Positions 1 through 6,217 of a stretch of DNA of 7,693 bases are shown here, in pieces. The position numbers and the translations under genes are program-made. The stretch is from positions 1 to 7,693 of the forward strand of contig DOIS01000258.1 in NCBI GenBank assembly GCA_003511785.1. Reading direction: 5' to 3'. Position 1 is the first letter of the stretch. Each line of letters starts with the position of its first letter. This stretch comes from Paracoccaceae bacterium (GTDB lineage Bacteria; Pseudomonadota; Alphaproteobacteria; Rhodobacterales; Rhodobacteraceae). The notes beneath the pieces are model-generated. The model saw only the letters and a list, made by a program, of their open reading frames with translations, was not told the origin of the DNA and did not search any database.

Positions 1-201
1 CATATCCATTCTCATGAGTTGGATACACCTTGGCAGACTGTCCAGTTTTGCCGGACCACTTCACAGTTGCCGCCGGCCTGCGCCGGCTCTGCCCCGAAAA
101 CGACGACCCCCCGCAGGAATGTTCCCGCGACCTCGCACATGGCCGGACGGAATTTTCGCCCTTTCGGCCAAGTCCCCCCTTTTTCTCGGAAATCAGGCCG
201 T
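1..201. other. Non-coding stretch upstream of the leu leader
   Basis: I see no convincing gene here. Open frames on the plus strand lack a ribosome binding site and overlap one another, with no recognisable protein family. The only clear structure is a short palindrome in which GCCGGC at 72-77 can pair with GCCGGC at 82-87 around a four-base loop. It has no T tract on either side, so it is not a good terminator. The stretch probably separates leuA from a gene outside the window. Confidence 0.5.
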
Positions 202-207
202 TATACT
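202..207 (+). promoter_or_regulatory. Candidate -10 box of the leu leader/leuA promoter
   Basis: TATACT matches the sigma-70-type -10 consensus TATAAT at five of six positions in otherwise GC-rich DNA. Seven bases separate it from the ATG at 215, so transcription would be expected to begin at or next to that ATG. The -35 position (about 179-184, within a T run) matches TTGACA poorly, which weakens the call. The -10 box is read directly; the start site is inferred. Confidence 0.42.
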
Positions 208-214
208 GCGCAGC

Positions 215-298
215 ATGATCGGCCACGCCCATATCGCCTTTTCCGCCGCCCCTCGGGGTGCTGCGCTGCGTGGCCGTCTGCTCCTAATCCGCCTCTGA
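215..298 (+). CDS. Putative leucine attenuator leader peptide (27 aa)
   Basis: This small open frame runs from ATG at 215 to TGA at 296-298. Its last codons are CGT CTG CTC CTA ATC CGC CTC TGA, giving Arg-Leu-Leu-Leu-Ile-Arg-Leu, so four of the last six sense codons are leucine and one is CTA, normally rare in GC-rich alphaproteobacteria. It lies directly ahead of leuA, and its stop codon overlaps the left arm of a strong hairpin at 292-327. Control codons for the pathway's end product followed by a hairpin are the hallmark of ribosome-mediated attenuation, which is well known for amino-acid operons in proteobacteria. No Shine-Dalgarno sequence precedes the ATG, and the -10 box suggests a leaderless start, as reported for the trp leader peptide of Sinorhizobium. 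The frame stays open back to an ATG at 14, but that longer form has no support. Function is inferred. Confidence 0.6.
   Translation: MIGHAHIAFSAAPRGAALRGRLLLIRL
220..276 (+). promoter_or_regulatory. Upstream hairpin within the leu leader
   Basis: CGGCCACGC at 220-228 is the exact reverse complement of GCGTGGCCG at 268-276, giving nine perfect pairs around a 39-base interior. It lies inside the leader frame and ends just before the first control Leu codon at 278-280. A ribosome translating the leader would disrupt it, and one paused on the Leu codons would cover its right arm. It could serve as a pause or protector hairpin; that role is inferred. Confidence 0.45.
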
Positions 299-327
299 GC
301 GTGCCCATCGGCGCGCCCGCTCAGAGG
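292..327 (+). promoter_or_regulatory. Attenuator-like hairpin ahead of leuA
   Basis: CCTCTGAGC at 292-300 pairs perfectly with GCTCAGAGG at 319-327 around an 18-base loop. The left arm contains the last Leu codon in part and the leader stop codon, so a ribosome paused at the CTG CTC CTA run should mask it. No T tract follows, so it is not a classic intrinsic terminator. It may act through Rho, through RNA stability, or through a competing fold: GGCGCGC at 310-316 in its loop is complementary to GCGCGCC at 334-340, and the two pairings exclude each other in a simple fold. The complementarity is read directly; the mechanism is inferred. Confidence 0.5.
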
Positions 328-380
328 AGATGCCTGCGCGCCATCACGGGCTTAGGACCAGACCAAGGAAAGATACCCAA

Positions 381-1955
381 ATGACCGATGCACCCCGACA
401 AGACCGCGTCTTGATCTTCGACACGACCCTGCGCGACGGCGAACAGAGCCCGGGCGCCACCATGACCCACGAGGAGAAGCTGGAGATTGCCGCCATGCTC
501 GACGAGATGGGCGTGGACATCATCGAGGCGGGCTTTCCCATCGCCTCGGAGGGCGATTTCCGCGCGGTGAGCGAGATCGCCAAGAACGCGGTGAACGCGC
601 GCATCTGCGGGTTGGCGCGGGCCAACCCGACCGATATCGACCGCGCCTGGGAGGCGGTGAAACACGCGCGCCAGAACCGTATCCACACCTTCATCGGCAC
701 CTCGCCGCTGCACCGGGCGATCCCGGGGCTCAGCCAGGACGAGATGGCCGATCTGATCCACCAGACGGTGAGCCATGCGCGCAATCTCTGCGAGGATGTG
801 CAATGGTCGCCGATGGACGCGACGCGGACCGAGTGGGATTATCTCAAGCGCGTGGTCGAGATCGCGATCAAGGCGGGTGCGACCACGATCAACATCCCCG
901 ACACGGTGGGATACACTGCGCCCGAGGAAAGCGCCGATCTGATCCGGCGGCTGATTGCCGAGGTGCCGGGCGGCGAGGACGTGATCTTTGCCACGCACTG
1001 TCATAACGATCTGGGCATGGCGACCGCCAACGCCCTGGCCGCCGTGGCCGGCGGCGCGCGGCAGATCGAGTGCACAATCAACGGGCTGGGGGAGCGCGCG
1101 GGCAACACCGCTCTGGAAGAGGTGGTCATGGCGCTCAAGGTGCGCGGCGACATCATGCCCTGGACCACCGGCGTGGACACGCGCAAGATCATGGCGATCT
1201 CGCGCCGGGTGGCGACGGTCTCGGGCTTCCCGGTGCAGTTCAACAAGGCCATCGTCGGCAAGAACGCCTTTGCGCACGAATCGGGCATCCACCAGGACGG
1301 GATGCTCAAGAACCGCGAGAATTTCGAGATCATGCGCCCGGAGGATGTGGGGCTCGCCGCCTCATCGCTGCCGTTGGGCAAGCATTCGGGCCGCGCGGCA
1401 CTGCGCGACAAGCTGGGGAACCTGGGCTTCGAGGTGGGCGACAACCAGCTCAAGGACGTGTTCGTGCGGTTTAAGGAACTGGCCGATCGCAAGAAGGAAG
1501 TGTTCGACGAGGACATCATCGCGCTGGTGCGCGCGGGCGAGGAGGACAGCGCCGACGCGCTCAAGCTGGTGTCGATGAAGGTGGTCTGCGGCACCGGCGG
1601 GCCGGCCGAGGCCACGGTCGAGATGGAGATCGACGGCAAGGACGTGAGTGCCACGGCCGAGGGCGACGGTCCGGTGGACGCGACCTTCAAGGCGGTGCGC
1701 GCATTGCATCCCAACGAGGCGCATCTCCAGCTCTACCAGGTCCATGCGGTGACCGAAGGGACCGACGCGCAGGCCACGGTGTCGGTGCGCCTGGAGGAAG
1801 ACGGGGTGATCGCCACCGGCACCTCGGCGGATACCGACACGGTCGTGGCCTCGGCCCGGGCCTATATCCACGCGCTGAACCGGCTGATGGTGCGCCGCGC
1901 CAAGGCCGGGCCCGGCGCCGACAAGCGCGAGATCAACTGGAAGGACGCGAGCTGA
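381..1955 (+). CDS. leuA: 2-isopropylmalate synthase
   Basis: Condenses acetyl-CoA with 2-oxoisovalerate to 2-isopropylmalate, the committed step of leucine synthesis, in the cytoplasm. The 524-residue protein has the usual length of the long bacterial LeuA form. The catalytic TIM barrel carries the N-terminal DTTLRDGEQSPG motif (residues 14-25; Asp14 is the metal ligand, Arg18 active site), WSPMDATRTEWDYL near residue 142, the metal-binding HCHND at 206-210 (His206, His208), and NGLGERAGNTALEE at 234-247. KNAFAHESGIHQDG (294-307) lies in the linker region, and the C-terminal part from about residue 400 matches the LeuA dimer/allosteric domain that senses leucine in this family. The ATG at 381 is chosen because AAGGAAAG lies a suitable distance upstream. 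An in-frame ATG at 330 would add 17 residues, but its SD-like GAGGAG abuts the codon directly. Expression is probably controlled by the leader at 202-340. The gene appears intact. Confidence 0.97.
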   Translation: MTDAPRQDRVLIFDTTLRDGEQSPGATMTHEEKLEIAAMLDEMGVDIIEAGFPIASEGDFRAVSEIAKNAVNARICGLARANPTDIDRAWEAVKHARQNRIHTFIGTSPLHRAIPGLSQDEMADLIHQTVSHARNLCEDVQWSPMDATRTEWDYLKRVVEIAIKAGATTINIPDTVGYTAPEESADLIRRLIAEVPGGEDVIFATHCHNDLGMATANALAAVAGGARQIECTINGLGERAGNTALEEVVMALKVRGDIMPWTTGVDTRKIMAISRRVATVSGFPVQFNKAIVGKNAFAHESGIHQDGMLKNRENFEIMRPEDVGLAASSLPLGKHSGRAALRDKLGNLGFEVGDNQLKDVFVRFKELADRKKEVFDEDIIALVRAGEEDSADALKLVSMKVVCGTGGPAEATVEMEIDGKDVSATAEGDGPVDATFKAVRALHPNEAHLQLYQVHAVTEGTDAQATVSVRLEEDGVIATGTSADTDTVVASARAYIHALNRLMVRRAKAGPGADKREINWKDAS

Positions 1956-1984
1956 GCGCGGGGGCTTTCGTCCCGGAAGGGCAT

Positions 1985-2072
1985 GGTGGGTTGAAAACCC
2001 ACCCTACGCGGTTGGAGCCGGTCGCCGAGCGCCCCGCGTCGGATCGGGCGTAGGGTGGGTCTGTGACCCACC
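1985..2072. repeat. Pair of opposed REP-like palindromes
   Basis: Two copies of one palindromic unit face each other. The first is GGTGGGTT-GAA-AACCCACC (1985-2003) followed by CTACGC; the second is preceded by GCGTAG and reads GGTGGGTC-TGT-GACCCACC (2054-2072). Each unit forms its own eight-pair hairpin with a three-base loop. The inner flanks also pair with each other: 1997-2009 is the exact reverse complement of 2048-2060, a 13-bp arm around 38 bases. Such head-to-head pairs resemble the BIME arrangement of bacterial REP elements. The unit lies just downstream of leuA, where it may stabilise the transcript's 3' end. No transposase gene is nearby. Confidence 0.7.
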
Positions 2073-2090
2073 GTCCCTTCGGGCGACCGG

Positions 2091-2137
2091 CCGGGGAGGG
2101 GGCTCTGCCCCCGCCTTCGGCCCCCCGGAGTATTTTT
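2091..2137 (+). terminator. G/C multi-hairpin with T tract downstream of leuA
   Basis: CCGGGG (2091-2096) pairs with CCCCGG (2123-2128) and encloses two small hairpins: GGGGGC-TCT-GCCCCC (2098-2112) and GCC-TTC-GGC (2113-2121). The stem is followed by AGTATTTTT, with five T residues at 2133-2137, so the element reads as an intrinsic terminator on the plus strand, fitting leuA. I recall similar blocks ending in GGAGTATTTTTG as common intergenic elements in Rhodobacteraceae, so this may also be a dispersed repeat. It lies between convergent genes. Confidence 0.6.
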
Positions 2138-2200
2138 GAAAGAGAAGAACCAGGGGCTGGGCGCGCTGTGCCGGGCCGGGTGCGCCGCAATCGGACCCGT

Positions 2201-2587
2201 TCATTCCCACCAGCGGTCGATCGCGGCGATATCTTCGTCCGACCATCCGAAATGGTGGGCCAGCTCATGGACGTAGACATGGGCCACCAGGTCGGCCAGG
2301 TCCACGTCGCCCCGGTCGCGCCATTCCGCCAGGATCGGCAGCCGGTAGAGCCAGATCGTGTCCGGGCCCATGGGCTGGTCGAAGACCGATTTCTCGGTCA
2401 GCGGGATGCCCTCGTAGAGCCCGGTGAGGTCCATCGGGTCGTGCATCCCGAGGCTTTGCAGCACATCGCGCGGGGGCAGGTCAACGACCGAGACCAGCAC
2501 CTCGGCCGCCGCCGGGCGGAAGGCGGGCGGCAGGCTTGCGATGGCGGCCTCGACCATGTCGTGAAAGGCGTTGGTGTCGGTGCGCAT
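2201..2587 (-). CDS. Small zincin-like metallopeptidase family protein
   Basis: The 128-residue protein carries HELAHHFGWSD at 107-117, which fits the HExxHxxGxxD signature of the small zinc peptidase family often described as having an MMP-like or minigluzincin domain (Zincin_1 type). His107 and His111 should bind zinc, Glu108 should be catalytic, and Asp117 is the likely third ligand. The length is typical of this stand-alone domain. There is no signal peptide or membrane segment, so it is probably cytoplasmic. The TLYR-like segment WLYRLPIL (79-86) and the acidic stretch before the motif are also usual. The ATG at 2587 is chosen because GGGAGGAG lies immediately upstream on the minus strand. 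It is divergent from the alcohol dehydrogenase gene and converges on leuA. The substrate is unknown, and proteolytic activity is assumed from the motif. Confidence 0.85.
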   Translation of the reverse strand: MRTDTNAFHDMVEAAIASLPPAFRPAAAEVLVSVVDLPPRDVLQSLGMHDPMDLTGLYEGIPLTEKSVFDQPMGPDTIWLYRLPILAEWRDRGDVDLADLVAHVYVHELAHHFGWSDEDIAAIDRWWE

Positions 2588-2717
2588 CGGCTCCTCCCTC
2601 GGGCAAGCAGATAGGCCATCGCGGGCCGCCGCGCCATGGGGTGGCGGGACAATCGGTCCTCTTTGCGCGGGCGAGCGGCGGCGTGATCCTTGCGATGGAA
2701 CGCAAAGGAGGTGCGCG

Positions 2718-3701
2718 ATGCGCGCGATGGTTTTCGACGGAACGACGCCCCGCCTGGCGCTGCGCGAACTGCCGCGACCGGCGCCTGGGCCGGGCCAGGT
2801 GCTGATCCGGGTCGAGGCTTGTGGGGTCTGCCGCACCGACCTGCACGTGGTCGATGGCGAGTTGCCCGAGGCCGCACTGCCGCTGATCCCCGGCCACGAG
2901 ATCGTGGGCCGTGTGGCGGGGTTGGGCCCCGGCGCGGAGGGGGTGGACGAGGGGGCGCGCGTCGGCGTGCCTTGGCTGGGCCACACTTGCGGGCGCTGCG
3001 AGTTCTGCCGGTCGGGGCGCGAGAACCTGTGCGATGCGCCGGGCTTCACCGGATACACGCTGAACGGCGGCTATGCCGAGTATTGCGTGGCCGATGCGCG
3101 GTTCGTGTTCCCCCTGCCCGAGCCGGGAGACCCGGTGGCGCTGGCGCCGCTGCTTTGTGCCGGGCTGATCGGCTATCGCTGCTATGCCAAGGCGGGGACG
3201 GGGCGCCGGCTGGGGCTCTACGGGTTCGGGGCGGCGGGCCATATCCTGTGCCAGATCGCGGTGCACGAGGGGCGGGAGGTGTTCGCCTTCACCCGCGACG
3301 GCGACGTGGCCGCCCAGGATTTCGCCCGCCGGCTGGGGGCGGTCCATGCGGGCGATTCCACCGCGCCCGCGCCCGCGCCGCTCGATGCGGCGGTGATCTT
3401 CGCGCCGGTGGGAGGGCTGGTTCCGCTGGCCTTGAGATCGCTGAAGAAAGGCGGGCGCGTGGTCTGCGGCGGCATCCACATGAGCGACATCCCGGCCTTC
3501 CCCTATGCCGATCTGTGGCAGGAGCGCGAAATCGTCTCGGTCGCCAATCTCACCCGCGCCGATGGCGAGGCGTTCTTTCCGCTGGCCGAAGCGGCGGGGG
3601 TGCGCACGGAGACCGTGCCCTATCCGCTGGAAGAGGCCAACCGCGCGCTGGAAGACCTGCGCGCGGGAGCCTTGCAGGGGGCGGCGGTGCTGGTGCCGTG
3701 A
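2718..3701 (+). CDS. Zinc-dependent alcohol dehydrogenase family protein
   Basis: Predicted NAD(P)-dependent oxidoreductase of the medium-chain zinc alcohol dehydrogenase superfamily, 327 residues, cytoplasmic. The GroES-like N-terminal domain has the catalytic zinc ligands Cys38 (ACGVCRTD), His60 with Glu61 (PGHE), and Cys147 (PLLCAG). The structural zinc site is complete, with Cys91, Cys94, Cys97 and Cys105 (CGRCEFCRSGRENLC). A Rossmann glycine motif, GFGAAG, lies at 169-174. The relatively short length and the LYGFGAAGH stretch fit the bacterial adh_fam_2-type subgroup (TIGR02822, from memory) rather than classical Adh. The ATG at 2718 follows a near-perfect AAAGGAGGT at 2704-2712 with five bases between. 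The stop is only ten bases from the convergent hydrolase stop, leaving no room for a separate terminator. The substrate cannot be read from the sequence. Confidence 0.92.
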   Translation: MRAMVFDGTTPRLALRELPRPAPGPGQVLIRVEACGVCRTDLHVVDGELPEAALPLIPGHEIVGRVAGLGPGAEGVDEGARVGVPWLGHTCGRCEFCRSGRENLCDAPGFTGYTLNGGYAEYCVADARFVFPLPEPGDPVALAPLLCAGLIGYRCYAKAGTGRRLGLYGFGAAGHILCQIAVHEGREVFAFTRDGDVAAQDFARRLGAVHAGDSTAPAPAPLDAAVIFAPVGGLVPLALRSLKKGGRVVCGGIHMSDIPAFPYADLWQEREIVSVANLTRADGEAFFPLAEAAGVRTETVPYPLEEANRALEDLRAGALQGAAVLVP

Positions 3702-3711
3702 GGCTGTCCCG

Positions 3712-4653
3712 TCAGCCCATCAGCTGATATCTGACCGGCACATAGCGGAAGCCCTCGCCGCGCGTCTCGACGAAACCCGCTGCCGGGAAGGGCATGTGAT
3801 AGCCGATCATCGGCACCTTGTCGGCGGCCAGCATCCCCAGCACCCGGCGCCGCGCCTCTGTCGCCTTTTCCTTGTCCATGTCGAAACGCACCTCCCAGTC
3901 GGGATGGGCGAAGGACCAGACGTAGTGATTGGCGAGATCGGCGGCCAGCACCAGCCGGCGGTCGCCGCTTTCCAGGTGATAGGTCATGTGTCCCGGCGTG
4001 TGGCCGAAGGCGGCCATGGCGGTGACGCCCGGCGCGACCTCGTCGCCGTCCCCGACGAAGCGCATCTTCTCGGCCAGGGGTGTCACGTTCGAGGCCACAA
4101 GGTCGCCCACGCGGTTGCCGGCCTCCATGCCCGACCAGAAGTCGTACTCGGTGGAGCCCGTGACATAGCTGGCATTGGCGAAGGTGGGGGCGCCTTCGGT
4201 CATCAGCCCGCCGATATGGTCGGGATGCATGTGGGTGATCACCACCAGGTCGATCTGCTCGGGGGTGAGCCCGGCTTGGCCCAGCGCCTTGGCGATGCCG
4301 CCCTGGCCCAGCCCGGTGTCGAACAGCACCCGCTGCCCGCCGGTCTCGACCAGGGTGGGGGTGAAATAGAACTGCGCCATGTCGGCGGGGATGAAGTTCT
4401 CGGCCGACACCTCGGCGAAACGCTCCTGCGAGACGTTGCCGCCGAAGATGGCGTGCGGGTCCTCGCGCGGGAAGGAGCCGTCGAGAAGGGTGGTCACGCG
4501 CATGTCGATCAGGGCGAAGCCATGGGCGAGGGTCGGGACCGGGGCCGCGTGGTCGGCATGGGCCAGGGCGGGCGTGGCGCTTGCGGCCAGCGGCAGGGCG
4601 GCGGCGCCGGTGAGGGCGGCGCGGCGCGTCAGGCGGAACGAAGCCTCGGCCAT
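3712..4653 (-). CDS. Tat-exported MBL-fold metallo-hydrolase
   Basis: The 313-residue protein opens with a twin-arginine signal: LTRRAAL (Arg10-Arg11), a hydrophobic Ala/Leu stretch to about residue 30, and a likely AxA cleavage after ALA at 29-31, so it should be folded in the cytoplasm and exported to the periplasm. The metallo-beta-lactamase fold is shown by THMHPDHIGG with His141, His143, Asp145 and His146, then His218 in GHTPGH, Asp239 in AADLAN, and His286 in GYHMPFP, together enough for a two-metal site. The layout resembles the branch that includes methyl parathion hydrolase and some lactonases; that comparison is from memory and the substrate is not known. The ATG at 4653 is preceded by AGGGAGA on the minus strand with about eight bases between. 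The gene is divergent from gltX and tightly convergent with the dehydrogenase. Confidence 0.9.
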   Translation of the reverse strand: MAEASFRLTRRAALTGAAALPLAASATPALAHADHAAPVPTLAHGFALIDMRVTTLLDGSFPREDPHAIFGGNVSQERFAEVSAENFIPADMAQFYFTPTLVETGGQRVLFDTGLGQGGIAKALGQAGLTPEQIDLVVITHMHPDHIGGLMTEGAPTFANASYVTGSTEYDFWSGMEAGNRVGDLVASNVTPLAEKMRFVGDGDEVAPGVTAMAAFGHTPGHMTYHLESGDRRLVLAADLANHYVWSFAHPDWEVRFDMDKEKATEARRRVLGMLAADKVPMIGYHMPFPAAGFVETRGEGFRYVPVRYQLMG

Positions 4654-4806
4654 CGTTGAAATCTCCCTATTGTAAACACGGCAAGAGATTAGCGTGACCG
4701 TGCGCCTTGACGAGTCCGGTCGCGCACAGGCGATGTGCGCGGGGGCCGGTCGGGGGCGCGCGCCGAACGGCTGTCTGCCTCCCGAATCTCTGCCACTGGC
4801 AAGGCG

Positions 4807-4831
4807 CGGCACGCGCCCTTCCGGCGTGCCG
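4807..4831 (+). other. Hairpin in the gltX upstream region
   Basis: CGGCACGC at 4807-4814 pairs perfectly with GCGTGCCG at 4824-4831 around a nine-base loop. It lies 53 bases ahead of the gltX start, in the 231-base gap shared with the divergent hydrolase gene. No T tract follows. An eight-base word, GACAAAGC, then occurs twice, at 4836-4843 and 4855-4862. I find no convincing -10/-35 pair in the gap, so I cannot tell whether the hairpin is transcribed. A regulatory role is only a possibility. Confidence 0.3.
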
Positions 4832-4884
4832 ACTGGACAAAGCGCGACCCCTGTGACAAAGCCCGCGCCAACAGGAGAGCCCAG

Positions 4885-6210
4885 ATGACCACCACCCGTT
4901 TCGCCCCGTCGCCCACCGGATACATCCATGTGGGCAATCTGCGCACCGCTCTGATGAACTGGCTGATCGCGCGCAAGGCGGGCGGCACCTTCATCCTGCG
5001 CATCGACGACACCGATCCCGAGCGGTCGAAGGAGGAGTATGTCGATGCGATCAAACGCGATCTCGAGTGGCTGGGCCTGACCTGGGACCGGGTGGAACGG
5101 CAGTCCGAGCGGCTCGACCGGTATGCGCAAGCGGCCGACGCGTTGCGCGGGATGGGCCGGTTCTACGAGGCGTTCGAGACGCCGACCGAGCTGGACCTCA
5201 AGCGCAAGAAGCAGCTCAACATGGGCCGCCCGCCGGTCTATGACCGCGCGGCCCTTTCGCTTTCGGACGAGGAGAAGGCGGCGTTGCGCGCCGAGCGCGG
5301 CGATGGCGTCTGGCGGTTCAAGCTGGACCACGAGCGGATCGAATGGCCCGACGGTATCCTGGGCGATGTCAGCATCGACGCGGCCAGCGTCTCGGACCCG
5401 GTGCTGATCCGGGGTGATGGGCAGGTGCTCTATACGCTGGCCTCGGTGGTGGACGACATGGAGATGGGGGTCACGGACGTGGTGCGCGGCTCGGACCACG
5501 TGACCAACACCGCGACCCAGATCCAGATCATCCGCGCGCTGGGCGGCGAGCCGCCGCGCTTCGCACATCATTCGCTCCTGACCGGGCCGCAGGGCGAGGC
5601 GTTGTCCAAGCGCCTGGGCACGCTGGCCCTGCGCGATCTGCGCGAGCAGGGGATCGAGCCGATGGCGCTTCTGTCGCTGATGGCGCGGCTGGGCTCGGCC
5701 GATCCCGTGGAGCTGCGCGACCGCCCCGAGGAACTGGCCGAGGGGTTCGACATCACGCGTTTCGGCGCGGCGCCCACCAAGTTCGACGTGAAGGACCTGT
5801 TCCCGCTAACCGCGCGGCATCTGCACTCGCTGCCGCTGGAGGCCGTGCGGGACCGGATCACGGCGCTGGGCGTGCCCGAGGATCAGGCCGAGCGGTTCTG
5901 GACGGTGACGCGCGAGAACATCACCACGCTCAACGATCTGGAAAGCTGGTGGCGGCTCTGCCGCGAGGGGGCCGAGCCGGTGGTGGCCGAGGAGGACCGG
6001 GATTTCGTGGCCGAGGCGATGACGCTGCTGCCGCCGCCGCCCTATGACGCCGAGACCTGGGGCCGCTGGACGGGTGAGGTTAAAGAGGCCACCGGGCGCA
6101 AGGGCAAGGGGCTGTTCATGCCGCTGCGCCTGGCGGTGACGGGGCAGGCGCGGGGGCCGGACATGGGCGCGCTGATGCCGCTCTTGCAGGTGGTCAAGGC
6201 GCGCGGCTGA
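4885..6210 (+). CDS. gltX: Glutamate--tRNA ligase
   Basis: Activates glutamate with ATP and loads it onto tRNA in the cytoplasm. The 441-residue protein is class I: the HIGH-type signature is PSPTGYIHVGN (residues 8-18, read as HVGN), and the KMSKS-type signature is LSKRL at 240-244. FILRIDDTDPERS near residue 36 is the usual GluRS stretch after the first motif. It is on the short side for GluRS. Alphaproteobacteria commonly carry two GluRS paralogues, and this one resembles the shorter type, so it could be discriminating or could serve tRNA-Gln for the amidotransferase route; the sequence alone does not decide. The ATG at 4885 follows AGGAGA with six bases between. An in-frame upstream extension to 4735 is GC-rich spacer without family character. 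A short hairpin follows the stop. Confidence 0.95.
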   Translation: MTTTRFAPSPTGYIHVGNLRTALMNWLIARKAGGTFILRIDDTDPERSKEEYVDAIKRDLEWLGLTWDRVERQSERLDRYAQAADALRGMGRFYEAFETPTELDLKRKKQLNMGRPPVYDRAALSLSDEEKAALRAERGDGVWRFKLDHERIEWPDGILGDVSIDAASVSDPVLIRGDGQVLYTLASVVDDMEMGVTDVVRGSDHVTNTATQIQIIRALGGEPPRFAHHSLLTGPQGEALSKRLGTLALRDLREQGIEPMALLSLMARLGSADPVELRDRPEELAEGFDITRFGAAPTKFDVKDLFPLTARHLHSLPLEAVRDRITALGVPEDQAERFWTVTRENITTLNDLESWWRLCREGAEPVVAEEDRDFVAEAMTLLPPPPYDAETWGRWTGEVKEATGRKGKGLFMPLRLAVTGQARGPDMGALMPLLQVVKARG

Positions 6211-6217
6211 AGCGCGG

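Noticed and set aside
14..214. Longer version of the leader ORF starting at ATG 14
   Set aside because: It has no SD, and the -10 box at 202-207 would lie inside it; the 27-codon form from 215 explains the region better.
321..1292. Long minus-strand frame (323 codons) opposite leuA
   Set aside because: It lies antisense to a clear, full-length leuA, has no ribosome binding site, and its Arg/His/Gly-rich translation resembles no family; it is a GC-bias shadow.
2150..2160. CCAG-GGG-CTGG hairpin with a T-rich flank on the minus strand as terminator for the metallopeptidase
   Set aside because: The stem has only four pairs and the flank is broken by C residues; too weak to call.
2588..3058. N-terminal extension of the metallopeptidase frame on the minus strand
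   Set aside because: The ATG at 2587 has a good SD and gives the usual family length, and the extension overlaps the alcohol dehydrogenase antisense.
3505..4659. Plus-strand frame of 384 codons overlapping the hydrolase
   Set aside because: It starts inside the dehydrogenase gene in another frame and is antisense to the MBL hydrolase, whose metal motifs are intact.
4669..4674. TACAAT -10-like box on the minus strand before the MBL hydrolase gene
   Set aside because: Its predicted start would fall within the Shine-Dalgarno sequence, and no -35 match lies at the right distance.
4654..5571. N-terminal extension of the MBL hydrolase frame across gltX
   Set aside because: The Tat signal begins at the ATG at 4653 with its own SD, and the extension is antisense to gltX without protein character.
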